Virus record (IMG/VR): IMGVR_UViG_3300030419_004657
Span: 1 to 26,544 of that record
Strand: one strand, 5' to 3'
DNA from: a virus
DNA: 26,544 bases
In this document: positions 1 to 7,346 of the stretch, one piece after another
How positions within the stretch are numbered: the stretch's first letter is position 1
Layout: the number at the start of each line of letters is the position of its first letter
The notes under the pieces: generated by a model
What the model saw: only the letters and a program-made list of their open reading frames with translations
Told to the model about the DNA's origin: nothing
Database searches by the model: none
Made by a program: the position numbers and the translations under genes

Positions 1-41
1 TGAAGATTGCAGCTGACGGAGTTTATAAATATGAGGAGTAA
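1..41 (+). CDS. 3' end of an upstream gene (partial)
   Basis: The reading frame starting at base 3 is open from the window edge and ends at a TAA at 39-41, encoding the last 12 residues KIAADGVYKYEE. It stops three bases before the next ATG, and its last codons (GAGGAG at 33-38) form the Shine-Dalgarno sequence of the downstream kinase gene. That spacing fits the end of a real co-transcribed gene. Too little is visible to say what it encodes. Confidence 0.5.
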   Translation, partial: KIAADGVYKYEE

Positions 42-44
42 CAG

Positions 45-575
45 ATGATATTAATACTTGAAGGCATTGATTGCGCGGGTAAAACTTGGATGGCTGAAAG
101 ACTATTAAAAGAATTACCAAATACTTATTTAATTAAGCATGGTAATAGGCCTACTGAAGACACTCCTGCTGCATCTTTCACACTATATAAAAACTATAAA
201 GCAATGTTAGATACTTATCAGTTTGCTATTAAACCGGCAGGAGGCACCCTAATTTTGGATAGATTTTATATGTCTGAATTAGTTTATGGGCCAATTACTA
301 GAAGATGTAATCTATTAACTCCGGACTACGAAAAAGAGCTAGAAGGCAGGATAAAAGAATTCCCTCATTTATATGTTGAAATTACTGCAAGCCGTGACCA
401 GATTATTGAGCGCATGAAAACAAGAGGTGAATTTTATTTAAAGGTTGAACACCTTGACAGTATTATGGAAGAATATGCCGAATTCTATGACGGCACTAAA
501 TTAAATAGAGCAAGAATAAAATCAGGAGAATCGAGTATTGATTTTCTAAAAAATGAAAGGCTAAAAGATGTTTAA
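45..575 (+). CDS. P-loop deoxynucleoside monophosphate kinase (thymidylate kinase-like)
   Basis: A 176-residue cytoplasmic P-loop kinase. Residues 7-14 (GIDCAGKT) are a Walker A loop at the very N-terminus. An Asp-Arg pair at 72-73 followed by a Ser and a Tyr (LDRFYMSELVYG) matches the DR(Y/F)..S motif of thymidylate kinases. Arg-rich residues around 114-132 fit the LID. At 176 residues it is slightly shorter than bacterial Tmk (about 205-215). The expected reaction is dNMP plus ATP to dNDP. The start at 45 has GAGGAG six bases upstream. It opens a row of nucleotide-metabolism genes beside two thymidylate-synthase/hydroxymethylase homologues, so it could phosphorylate a modified dNMP, as T4 gp1 does for hydroxymethyl-dCMP. 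That substrate is inference. The alternative is ordinary dTMP kinase or deoxynucleoside kinase activity. Confidence 0.8.
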   Translation: MILILEGIDCAGKTWMAERLLKELPNTYLIKHGNRPTEDTPAASFTLYKNYKAMLDTYQFAIKPAGGTLILDRFYMSELVYGPITRRCNLLTPDYEKELEGRIKEFPHLYVEITASRDQIIERMKTRGEFYLKVEHLDSIMEEYAEFYDGTKLNRARIKSGESSIDFLKNERLKDV

Positions 576-729
576 TTATATTAATAGTTGGAAAAGTCGT
601 AAATCAGAGAAATGGAATATTGAATTTCGTTTAGGAAGACTTACACTATTGCAACTTCACTACGATGCAAAACAAAATAAATTTAGATTTATGTTGTTAA
701 ATATCGGATTTGAAATTGGAGGAAAATAA
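568..729 (+). CDS. Small hypothetical protein, 53 aa
   Basis: ATG at 568, stop TAA at 727-729. It overlaps the kinase gene by 8 bases and has AAAGG at 556-560 as ribosome binding site. The product begins MFNYINSWKS and is basic and aromatic-rich, with alternating hydrophobic residues in its C-terminal half that suggest beta strands. There is no signal peptide or membrane segment. The tight overlap on both sides and the good ribosome binding site are the main reasons to believe it. I do not recognise the family. Confidence 0.55.
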   Translation: MFNYINSWKSRKSEKWNIEFRLGRLTLLQLHYDAKQNKFRFMLLNIGFEIGGK

Positions 730-887
730 TGGGTAAGAAACAGAAAATGTTTTATGATCTTAATGATAAAGTAAATAAAGCTATTTATAATAAAGGTTAT
801 AGAGCTGGCTTTAAAGCAGGAAAGAAAATAGGCGCAGTTGGCTGGTTCTCTTGTTTTAAAAAATATATTAATTGGACGAGGAAATAG
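729..887 (+). CDS. Small basic hypothetical protein, 52 aa
   Basis: The ATG at 729 overlaps the preceding stop codon by one base (TAATG), with GGAGGA at 717-723 as Shine-Dalgarno. The stop TAG at 885-887 lies one base before the dUTPase start. The product begins MGKKQKMFYD and is rich in Lys, Arg, Gly and aromatic residues (for example YRAGFKAGKK around residues 24-33). A short region near residues 35-41 is mildly hydrophobic but too short for a membrane segment. It may bind nucleic acid given its charge, but that is only a guess. Family not recognised. Confidence 0.5.
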   Translation: MGKKQKMFYDLNDKVNKAIYNKGYRAGFKAGKKIGAVGWFSCFKKYINWTRK

Positions 888-888
888 T

Positions 889-1311
889 ATGCTAGAATTT
901 AAAAAATTACACCCGGATGCTATTATACCAACAAGAGCTCATAATTCTGATGCAGGGATGGATGTATATAGTGTTGAAGATATACGTATTCCAGCAAGAG
1001 GGGATATATTAACAGGTTTGGGGTTAGCTTCTAAATTTCCAAATGGACATGCTTTATTAGTATATAATAAATCAGGTAGAGCAACCAAACTTAAATTAGA
1101 TAAAGGCGCAGAAGTAATTGACGCAGGTTATAGAGGTGAAATACATGTTCACTTGTTTAATCATTCTGATGTGAATGTTGTAATTAAAAAAGGGGAAAAA
1201 ATTGCACAGCTAATTTTAGTACCAATTTGGGCAGGCCAACCTATTGAAGTTGATGAACTTGATGATACTGAAAGAGGCGATGGTGGCTTTGGAAGCTCAG
1301 GCATAAAATAA
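889..1311 (+). CDS. dut: dUTPase (dUTP diphosphatase, trimeric family)
   Basis: Hydrolyses dUTP to dUMP and pyrophosphate, keeping uracil out of DNA and supplying dUMP. All five motifs of the trimeric dUTPase family are present in the 140-residue product: DAGMDV (21-26), NKSGRA (60-65), VIDAGYRGEI (76-85), KGEKIAQLI (101-109) and the C-terminal glycine-rich RGDGGFGSSG (129-138). I chose the ATG at 889, with GAGGAA at 878-883 upstream, over an in-frame TTG at 838, because 889 directly follows the previous stop and gives the usual family length. It sits with a dCMP deaminase gene further along and a uracil-DNA glycosylase domain in the polymerase, so the phage appears to police uracil closely. 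Confidence 0.93.
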   Translation: MLEFKKLHPDAIIPTRAHNSDAGMDVYSVEDIRIPARGDILTGLGLASKFPNGHALLVYNKSGRATKLKLDKGAEVIDAGYRGEIHVHLFNHSDVNVVIKKGEKIAQLILVPIWAGQPIEVDELDDTERGDGGFGSSGIK

Positions 1312-2079
1312 ATGTTTGTCCAAGTTACAGGCAAAAACATGTCTGAACTTTGGTTCAACCTTTTAGTACATACTGCCACAGGCAATCAACATTCTTATTA
1401 TTATCCTACTATGTATTCTCGAAGAGTATATGGTTTTACGGAAGGAATACATTTTGATGATACGATTATAGAAAAAGATTTCTATAAGTATTCAGGATAT
1501 AATAAAGATATGAAACTTAATAGACTTAGAGAGAGTTATTTTGGCCCAAAGGTTGAAAAACAATATGATTTATTAGTTTCCCAAATTAGACAATTACAAC
1601 CAAGACAGGCTAGAGGATTAATTAGTTTTTCTGAGCCAGCTTTTAATAGAACTGATAGACTTAAATGTTTAGACAGTTTATATATACAAAAGTCAACTAT
1701 GACTGAATATGAAGCTTTGATTGTATTTAGAAATACAGAAATATGGCCAAAGACTTATATGGATTTTGAATTTTTAAATGAAATGTTAGAAGGATTTGTA
1801 GAACAACGAGTTAGATGTACTTTATTTTCATGCTTTATGACCTCGTCATTTATAAATATGCACCAGGCTCCAACTGCCGCAATGATGATGAGGAAATATG
1901 GTATTAGAGACTGGAACTCATCATTTAAAGAAATGCTTCTGAGATTTAAAGACAAATTCGGTGATCCTTCTTGTTTAGAGACTGTTAAAATGCAATGGAT
2001 TAAAAGAGTATTAACAAGAACATATAGACTGTTTGAAGAAGACGGTGTTGATATTGATATGTTGATAGAAGGTAAATAA
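1312..2079 (+). CDS. Diverged thymidylate-synthase-fold protein (putative pyrimidine hydroxymethylase paralogue A)
   Basis: A 255-residue protein. Residues 85-165 follow the core of thymidylate synthase. Cys119 (LKC) lies where the catalytic Cys is expected. It is followed 21 residues later by Arg140 (FRNTEIW), matching the phosphate-binding Arg166 of E. coli ThyA, with Glu143 at the Asp169 position. Asp151 then falls exactly at the Asn177 position, the residue that separates dUMP from dCMP recognition. His184 (INMHQ) is a reasonable match to His207, but the following Tyr is lost. The N-terminal 80 residues and C-terminal 70 residues are not recognisable. It resembles the second homologue at 3839 more than any host-type ThyA. 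It could be an active hydroxymethylase, an inactive partner subunit, or an enzyme acting on a related nucleotide. The start at 1312 abuts the dUTPase stop; Met10 is an alternative. Confidence 0.55.
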   Translation: MFVQVTGKNMSELWFNLLVHTATGNQHSYYYPTMYSRRVYGFTEGIHFDDTIIEKDFYKYSGYNKDMKLNRLRESYFGPKVEKQYDLLVSQIRQLQPRQARGLISFSEPAFNRTDRLKCLDSLYIQKSTMTEYEALIVFRNTEIWPKTYMDFEFLNEMLEGFVEQRVRCTLFSCFMTSSFINMHQAPTAAMMMRKYGIRDWNSSFKEMLLRFKDKFGDPSCLETVKMQWIKRVLTRTYRLFEEDGVDIDMLIEGK

Positions 2080-3095
2080 TGGAAAAATTTGCTATTTCAA
2101 CTTTAACTTCTAGAAATAAAATTGGCTTTCTAACTGATTTAGTAAATAGTATGGAAGGTTTACCTAAATTTCCTTGGTACATTTATTCTAATGGTAGTGA
2201 TGAAAAACAAGAACAATTTTTAAAATCCCCATTTATTACTAACCGCTGTATAGTAAAATTTGGCCAGGAAAATAAAGGTGTAGGCTATGGGATTAATCAA
2301 GCTGCAGAAATGGTAAAGCATTATAAATACACTTTATTTATAGAAGATGATTGGTATCATTTGCCCGTTGGGCTCACAGGCTACAAAATTAGTTGGCTCT
2401 ATGATTGTATAGACTATTTAGATGAAAACCCTGATGTTGATGGAATTGTCTTAAGGAAATATATTTGGAGGTCAGAGGTCTCTATGCACAATCACCATTT
2501 GGCTTTTAATTCTGAAACTGATAAGATTATTAAATACCAAGGAATACAAATCATCACTACTAATTTTGATTATGCTAACAGTCCCCACATTAGAAGGAAT
2601 AAATCTTGTTATGAAAAAGGTATTTTTCCACAAATAGAACACCCGGAAGAAACTAAACCTGTTGGAGCTAATTGGGCGGGTAATATACCTGATAAAATAG
2701 CCGGTCATTTTGGTAGTGAAGGTCAAGCGGTCCAAAAGGGAAAAGAAAATGGTTTAAAATTTGTTGGATTATTAAATGGGATTTTTACTCATGAATATGA
2801 TAGTAAAAAATGGAAAAATAAAGATTTAGGCTGTGGTGAATATTCAGTAGGGGAATCTACTTGTAAATATGGCTTTTTTGATAGAGAAGATGTCTTTTGT
2901 CAAGTATGTTCTAATAAAGAAGATTTAACTTATTATAAAGAGCATTTTGAGCGGTTTTACCAGCTATTAGATCTATATGATAACAATAAACAAAATGCTA
3001 TCAGTTATATCCGCTCAAAGATTAAAGAAGAGGATAGTACTATGGATCTAAAGTTTGAACATTCACATTTTACAACAAAAAAGAGGGGCGTATGA
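2079..3095 (+). CDS. GT-A fold (GT2-like) glycosyltransferase
   Basis: A 338-residue putative glycosyltransferase. The N-terminal part shows GT-A features: a strand plus SNGSDE at 37-42, the NKGVGYGINQAAEM block at 65-78 typical of family 2 enzymes, and FIEDDW at 87-92 as the metal and nucleotide-sugar binding acidic motif. The C-terminal half contains several Cys residues (for example CQVC) and many aromatics and is not recognised. There is no membrane segment, so it should act in the cytoplasm. It lies between two thymidylate-synthase-fold genes and next to an Nmad1-like gene, with a one-base overlap upstream and ATGA overlap downstream. That suggests a sugar is moved to a hydroxymethylated base or nucleotide, but a virion or cell-surface target cannot be excluded. 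Confidence 0.65.
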   Translation: MEKFAISTLTSRNKIGFLTDLVNSMEGLPKFPWYIYSNGSDEKQEQFLKSPFITNRCIVKFGQENKGVGYGINQAAEMVKHYKYTLFIEDDWYHLPVGLTGYKISWLYDCIDYLDENPDVDGIVLRKYIWRSEVSMHNHHLAFNSETDKIIKYQGIQIITTNFDYANSPHIRRNKSCYEKGIFPQIEHPEETKPVGANWAGNIPDKIAGHFGSEGQAVQKGKENGLKFVGLLNGIFTHEYDSKKWKNKDLGCGEYSVGESTCKYGFFDREDVFCQVCSNKEDLTYYKEHFERFYQLLDLYDNNKQNAISYIRSKIKEEDSTMDLKFEHSHFTTKKRGV

Positions 3096-3433
3096 AAGAG
3101 TATGAGAAAGTAGCAAAAGAAATCGGCAAGTTAGTTGCTGAAAAAAACAAAGCTTATGGAGACTCATTTGGACAAGCACATCGAATTTTAAAGGTATTAT
3201 ATCCTAATGGTATTAAGCCTGATGGTTATATGGATTTTTTAACTATAACACGAATTATCGATAAGTTGTTTAGATTAGCTAATGAAAAGGAGGCTTTTGA
3301 GGAGAGCCCTTGGCGAGATATTGCAGGTTATGCTATATTAGGGGCTGCAAATGATGAGGCAATATTAACAGAAGAAGATGGTGACTCAGATATGAGTTAC
3401 GATATAAAAGGAAAGGCAGAAACAAATGACTAG
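3092..3433 (+). CDS. DUF1599 / Nmad1-like (nucleotide modification associated domain 1) protein
   Basis: A 113-residue, largely helical protein. The pattern of an N-terminal helix, then KNKAYGDSF (residues 18-26), an RIIDKLFRLAN helix around 54-64, an acidic patch and DIAGYAILGA around 75-84 matches my recollection of the DUF1599/Nmad1 family. That family was proposed from gene neighbourhoods to take part in nucleotide or base modification and often travels with thymidylate-synthase-like enzymes. Its biochemical role is not firmly known. Residues 88-113 form a charged, probably flexible tail. It overlaps the glycosyltransferase gene by ATGA and the nuclease gene by 8 bases, inside the putative modification cassette. 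A search against PF07659 would settle the assignment. Confidence 0.6.
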   Translation: MKEYEKVAKEIGKLVAEKNKAYGDSFGQAHRILKVLYPNGIKPDGYMDFLTITRIIDKLFRLANEKEAFEESPWRDIAGYAILGAANDEAILTEEDGDSDMSYDIKGKAETND

Positions 3434-3803
3434 ATATTTTTATCAAGCAAAATTATTAAGAGTTGTAGATGGTGACACTATTGATGCTCTTATTGATGTG
3501 GGATTTGATATTTGGGTAAAGAAGCGTATCCGCTATATGGGGCTGGATACTTGGGAATCTCGAACAAGAGATTTAGAAGAAAAGAAAAAAGGCTTAGCAG
3601 CAAAAGCTAGAAATAAAGAATTACTTGAAGGTAATGATAGTAAATTTTTAGTTCAAAGTCATGGATTAGGTAAATATGGAAGACTTTTAGGTGAAGTATT
3701 TATTGGTGATGATGATGCTCCAATGAGTGTTAACCAAATCTTAATCCAAGAAGGCCACGCTTATGTATATGATGGCGGTACCAAGAAAGTTTTTGGTGGA
3801 TAA
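3426..3803 (+). CDS. Micrococcal (SNase-type) nuclease
   Basis: A 125-residue thermonuclease-fold protein. VVDGDT (13-18) matches the first active-site strand. Arg36, Asp41, Thr42 and Glu44 in RYMGLDTWE line up with Arg35, Asp40, Thr41 and Glu43 of staphylococcal nuclease, and Arg86 in KYGRLLGEV lines up with Arg87. All catalytic residues are therefore present, and the expected activity is calcium-dependent phosphodiester cleavage of DNA or RNA. There is no signal peptide, so it should act inside the infected cell or be packaged. Host DNA breakdown for nucleotide salvage is a plausible role, with modified phage DNA perhaps protected; that part is inference. It is slightly shorter than secreted homologues. 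Confidence 0.85.
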   Translation: MTRYFYQAKLLRVVDGDTIDALIDVGFDIWVKKRIRYMGLDTWESRTRDLEEKKKGLAAKARNKELLEGNDSKFLVQSHGLGKYGRLLGEVFIGDDDAPMSVNQILIQEGHAYVYDGGTKKVFGG

Positions 3804-3838
3804 TCATATATTAATTAATAACTAATCACGGAGAATTA

Positions 3839-4573
3839 ATGACGAAACCTGTACACGAGTGTATTGAAGAAGCTGTTTTAGACTTATATAAAAATGGCAA
3901 CGAAGTAAAACCTCTTAAATGGCAATCAACTGAAGTTGAGTACCCAATGATTGAGGTAACTCAACGTTTTTATCAAATGAAAATGCCAAGTAATATAACT
4001 ATACTTCAAAGTCAAACAAAAGCTGACCAGCCTTGGGCAGAAGACCACTTTCAAGAACGTGTATCAGGAGAACCATTAAACCCAGGTAATCAATATTATA
4101 ATTGGCCTTATTATGATCACGGTAAAGATAATGACCGTTTTCGTGAAGGAGATAAACAATTTAGCCATTCTTATATGGAAAGATATTGGCCCCCTCGTGA
4201 TTTAAAAGGTATACGTTATAATTATGGTGATTTAGATCATCTTATTGAGCGTATGAAAAAAGATCCATTAACTAGACAAGCTTATCTTTCGGTATGGTAT
4301 CCGGAAGACCAAGTTGATGTTGGAGAAAGAGTACCATGCACATTGGGATATCATTTTATGATACGAGATAACAGGTTACACTGTACTTATCTAATTCGTA
4401 GTTGTGATATACGTAGACATTTTAAAAATGATATTTATATGACAATTAGATTAGCTCAATGGGTACAGGATAAGCTTGAAATGGATTTACAAATGGGTGA
4501 TTTAAATATGTGGATTGGTTCTCTACATGCTTGGGCCTTCGAAAGAAACATGTTAAAGAACGGTACTGTTTAA
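3839..4573 (+). CDS. Thymidylate synthase family enzyme, putative dCMP/dUMP hydroxymethylase (paralogue B)
   Basis: A 244-residue member of the thymidylate synthase/pyrimidine hydroxymethylase family. VPCTLGYHF holds the catalytic Cys167. Exactly 20 residues on, as in E. coli ThyA, comes IRSCD with Arg187, Ser188 and Asp190 (Arg166, Ser167, Asp169). Asp198 falls on the Asn177 position, and an Asp there is the signature of dCMP-using enzymes such as T4 gp42. DLQMGDLNMWIGSLHAW aligns without gaps to the ThyA segment ending HLY, giving His230 for His207 and Trp232 for Tyr209. The likely reaction is transfer of a one-carbon unit from methylene-tetrahydrofolate to C5 of dCMP, leaving hydroxymethyl. 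A gap of 35 bases with GGAG precedes the start. The gene overlaps the methyltransferase start by one base. Confidence 0.8.
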   Translation: MTKPVHECIEEAVLDLYKNGNEVKPLKWQSTEVEYPMIEVTQRFYQMKMPSNITILQSQTKADQPWAEDHFQERVSGEPLNPGNQYYNWPYYDHGKDNDRFREGDKQFSHSYMERYWPPRDLKGIRYNYGDLDHLIERMKKDPLTRQAYLSVWYPEDQVDVGERVPCTLGYHFMIRDNRLHCTYLIRSCDIRRHFKNDIYMTIRLAQWVQDKLEMDLQMGDLNMWIGSLHAWAFERNMLKNGTV

Positions 4574-5541
4574 TGAACGCAGGAGGAATATATGGTGGTA
4601 TTGGTGGTGCCTTATTAGGAGCTCAATGGGCCGGATTTGATATTAAATTTAATATTGAACCTCGACCTTTTTTTAATACTGAGACCTTTAAACATAATTT
4701 TGAGAAAGCTAATTTTACTCAATCATTTGAAAAGCATACAGATTTAACAGGTAAGAATATTCAATTAATAATTGGTTCGCCCGATTGTAAACAGTTTAGT
4801 AATTTAGGTACTAAAAGAAAAGACAAAGGTAAATTACATGAGTTAGACCCTTTTGATTTTGATTATGTAAAATTTTTAAGGGCTATGAATATTATAGAAC
4901 CAGACTGTTTTATTTTAGAAAATGTACCGCAGATTTTAAAGACTTTATGGTTTGAAGAAAATAAATTGAAATTTAAAGGTAGTGAAGAAGCTATTTATCT
5001 TTTACCAAAATATGATATCCAAACTATTATATTAAATGCTAAAGATTTTGGAGTACCCCAGAGCCGTAAAAGGGCTTTTATAATTGGTAGTAAAAAATTT
5101 AAACCAGAATTTAGTTTTGAGGCTTTAGAGAAAATGGGATTTGTAGACTTAATTAGAGAACACTATAAAGGAAAAATATTAAAAGATGTTTTAAACATTC
5201 CAGAAGGTGTAGCAAACAATAAGCCGCCAAGACATTCTGTTAAAAGGGTTGAAGGTTTCTCTAAATTAAAAATTGGAGAATCTTATTATGGTACTCAGAA
5301 CAATTTAAGATTAGATCCCAATAAACATTCAGGGACTATTGCTTCTCATTGTTCACGTTTTGTTCACCCCTCTGAAAGTAGAGTTTTAACGGCAAGAGAG
5401 AATGCTAGAATTATGGGATTTCCCGATGATTTCATCTTTTATGGAAATGAATCTGGGCAATTAGACCAAATTGGAAAATCTATTGTCCCCCAAGTATCAA
5501 TGGGAATTGCTTATTATATTAAAGAGATGCTAAATGGCTAA
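4573..5541 (+). CDS. DNA (cytosine-5-)methyltransferase
   Basis: A 322-residue C5-cytosine methyltransferase that should transfer a methyl group from S-adenosylmethionine to cytosine in a specific DNA site. Motif I is GGIYGGIGGALLG (4-16). Motif IV is GSPDCKQFS with catalytic Cys72 (the family norm is PPC or PC, so PDC is unusual). Motif VI is ENV at 116-118, motif VIII QSRKRAF, motif IX TARENARIMGFPDDF and motif X GQLDQIGKSIVPQ. A target-recognition region of modest size lies between VIII and IX. The start at 4573, overlapping the hydroxymethylase stop by one base, places motif I at the usual distance; an upstream in-frame ATG at 4510 would add 21 unmatched residues. No restriction enzyme gene is visible, so it looks like a solitary phage methyltransferase, probably for evading host restriction. 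Confidence 0.92.
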   Translation: MNAGGIYGGIGGALLGAQWAGFDIKFNIEPRPFFNTETFKHNFEKANFTQSFEKHTDLTGKNIQLIIGSPDCKQFSNLGTKRKDKGKLHELDPFDFDYVKFLRAMNIIEPDCFILENVPQILKTLWFEENKLKFKGSEEAIYLLPKYDIQTIILNAKDFGVPQSRKRAFIIGSKKFKPEFSFEALEKMGFVDLIREHYKGKILKDVLNIPEGVANNKPPRHSVKRVEGFSKLKIGESYYGTQNNLRLDPNKHSGTIASHCSRFVHPSESRVLTARENARIMGFPDDFIFYGNESGQLDQIGKSIVPQVSMGIAYYIKEMLNG

Positions 5542-7189
5542 ACACGACTCAACAGAATTATTTGCTTTAGTACGTATTGAAGACGTAATTAAAGATTATT
5601 TACCAATTCAAAAAATTGGAGAGAACTATAGATGTAAATGTCCGTTTCACCATGATGCTGACCCGTCATTAGTCATATCTCCGAAATTAGGCATTTTTAA
5701 ATGCTTTGGTTCCGGTTGTGGTGAAACGGGCAATGCCGCTTCTTTTATATCAAAGTTTGATGATATACCTTACCCATTAGCTTTAGCAAAATTAGCAGAA
5801 AAAATTGGTAGGCCAGATCTTGCACCAAAGGCCAAAGGTAAACAGTTTACTAGTGTTCTAGAAATAAATGAAATGGCTTTAAGTCTTTATTCAAAAGCCT
5901 TATTTACTAAAGATGATTTAAGTGCTAATGCTAGAATGGCTCTTAGGGAACGAAGAATTACTCAAGAGACCGCTAAACTATTTCAATTAGGATATTCACC
6001 TAATTCATGGACTTGGTTAGTGGATCAGCACTTAGATAATGAATTACTTGAGAAAGCTAACTTAATATTAAAGACTGAAGCGGGCCACTATCGTGATTAT
6101 TTTAAAAATAGAATAATCTTTCCAATCTTTCATCAAAAGAAATTAATTGGATTTACAGGTCGTACTTTGGGAGTATCTCAAAAGATTCCTAAATATTTAA
6201 ATTCTAGAGACAGTGATTGGTTTAAAAAATCTCAATTATTATATGGGTGGGCTCAAAATGCACAACAAATAAGAAGACAGAAAGAGATTGTAATTACTGA
6301 AGGACAGTTTGATGTATTACAACTTCATCAAAGAGGTATTCAAAATGCTGTTGCAGTATCGGGTAGTTATTTTGGACCTGACCAAGCTAATTTATTTCAA
6401 AAAGCTGTAAAGAGAGCTACTATAATGAGCGATGGTGATAAGGCGGGTGTTGAAGCAGTTATTAGAATTGGAGAATTTTTAATTGAAAGAAATATAGACC
6501 CTCATATTATTCATGTTGAAGGTAAAGACCCTGATGATTTAGCACGATATAAACATAGGTTTGATTGGAAAAAACTTAATACTAAATATGGTTACAGTTT
6601 TGTAGAATTTTGTCATGAACAAAAGGGACTAGAATCTACTTTAAAAAGAATTTCTGGGCACCGTAATAAATTAAAACTTAGCCAGGATTTAAGACAATTA
6701 AGTGAACTATCAGGTTATGATGAAAAACATTTAGAACATTGGCTTATTCAATATAAGAAAGCTCCTATGCTAGAGATAGTTGATATTAATAAAGACCAGT
6801 TGAAATTAGAAGATGAGCTAATGTTATTATATGCTGTAAATGGGGTTGATGTTCCGATAAATGGATTTTTAAAGAAAAGATTAAATACTGAGTTAGTTAA
6901 TAATATTACAAATAAGCCTGATGGATTGGCTCAAGATCTAGCAAGAAATCAAAAATTTGCTACTAGATTATCTATACTTGATAATATTAAAGATAAAACA
7001 CAGTATGCTAAAGATTTGATTATTAAACTTAATTTGAAGTACATGAAAAAAGAAGTAAATCAAAATAAGCAAAAATACAAAGAAACTAATGATGCAAAGT
7101 ACTTAGAAAAAGTAGAGTCATTAGTTAAGAATATGAACAAAATGAAATTAAAGGTGAGAAATGGACAAAGTTATAGCTCTTCGATTTGA
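5534..7189 (+). CDS. dnaG: DnaG-type DNA primase
   Basis: A 551-residue primase that makes RNA primers at the replication fork. The N-terminal CHC2 zinc-binding domain has Cys36-Pro-Phe-His39 and Cys57/Cys62 (CFGSGC). The catalytic core follows, with FPIFHQKKLIGFTGR typical of the DnaG RNA-polymerase domain, and a TOPRIM fold with TEGQFDVLQLHQRG near residues 253-266 and MSDGDKAG near 298-305. Residues beyond about 400 are Lys-rich and helical, consistent with a helicase-interaction region, but no helicase is fused. It overlaps the methyltransferase gene by 8 bases. No DnaB-type helicase is seen in the window, so that partner is either elsewhere in the phage or supplied by the host. Confidence 0.92.
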   Translation: MAKHDSTELFALVRIEDVIKDYLPIQKIGENYRCKCPFHHDADPSLVISPKLGIFKCFGSGCGETGNAASFISKFDDIPYPLALAKLAEKIGRPDLAPKAKGKQFTSVLEINEMALSLYSKALFTKDDLSANARMALRERRITQETAKLFQLGYSPNSWTWLVDQHLDNELLEKANLILKTEAGHYRDYFKNRIIFPIFHQKKLIGFTGRTLGVSQKIPKYLNSRDSDWFKKSQLLYGWAQNAQQIRRQKEIVITEGQFDVLQLHQRGIQNAVAVSGSYFGPDQANLFQKAVKRATIMSDGDKAGVEAVIRIGEFLIERNIDPHIIHVEGKDPDDLARYKHRFDWKKLNTKYGYSFVEFCHEQKGLESTLKRISGHRNKLKLSQDLRQLSELSGYDEKHLEHWLIQYKKAPMLEIVDINKDQLKLEDELMLLYAVNGVDVPINGFLKKRLNTELVNNITNKPDGLAQDLARNQKFATRLSILDNIKDKTQYAKDLIIKLNLKYMKKEVNQNKQKYKETNDAKYLEKVESLVKNMNKMKLKVRNGQSYSSSI

Positions 7190-7346
7190 TAATATAAAAG
7201 AGATTTCAGTTGTTAAATCATTAATAGAGATTGGATTACAGGACCCAGAAATAAGCCCTGGTGAGGCTATTACTGGCAGAGAAATCATTAAACAATTAAA
7301 TAAATGCGCAACATTAATGCAAAAACAAAATGAGTCGGCTAAATAG
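7161..7346 (+). CDS. Small hypothetical protein, 61 aa
   Basis: ATG at 7161 overlaps the primase 3' end by 29 bases and is preceded by AAAGGTGAG. The product begins MDKVIALRFD and is acidic to neutral, predicted alpha/beta with a C-terminal helix around GREIIKQLNKCATLM. It overlaps the deaminase start by 17 bases. No membrane segment or known motif is visible. The position inside a continuous overlapping gene string and the ribosome binding site support it, but I do not recognise it. Confidence 0.55.
   Translation: MDKVIALRFDNIKEISVVKSLIEIGLQDPEISPGEAITGREIIKQLNKCATLMQKQNESAK

Noticed and set aside
22-30. TATAAATA-like T4 late promoter matches
   Set aside because: TTATAAAT-type strings occur by chance in AT-rich coding DNA (also near 1848) and are not placed before virion genes.
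838-888. Upstream TTG start that would extend the dUTPase by 17 residues
   Set aside because: It overlaps the 52-codon ORF, lacks a ribosome binding site, and the ATG at 889 gives standard family length with GAGGAA upstream.
4510-4572. Earlier ATG for the methyltransferase
   Set aside because: It would lie inside the hydroxymethylase gene and add 21 residues unlike the family; the ATG at 4573 places motif I where expected.
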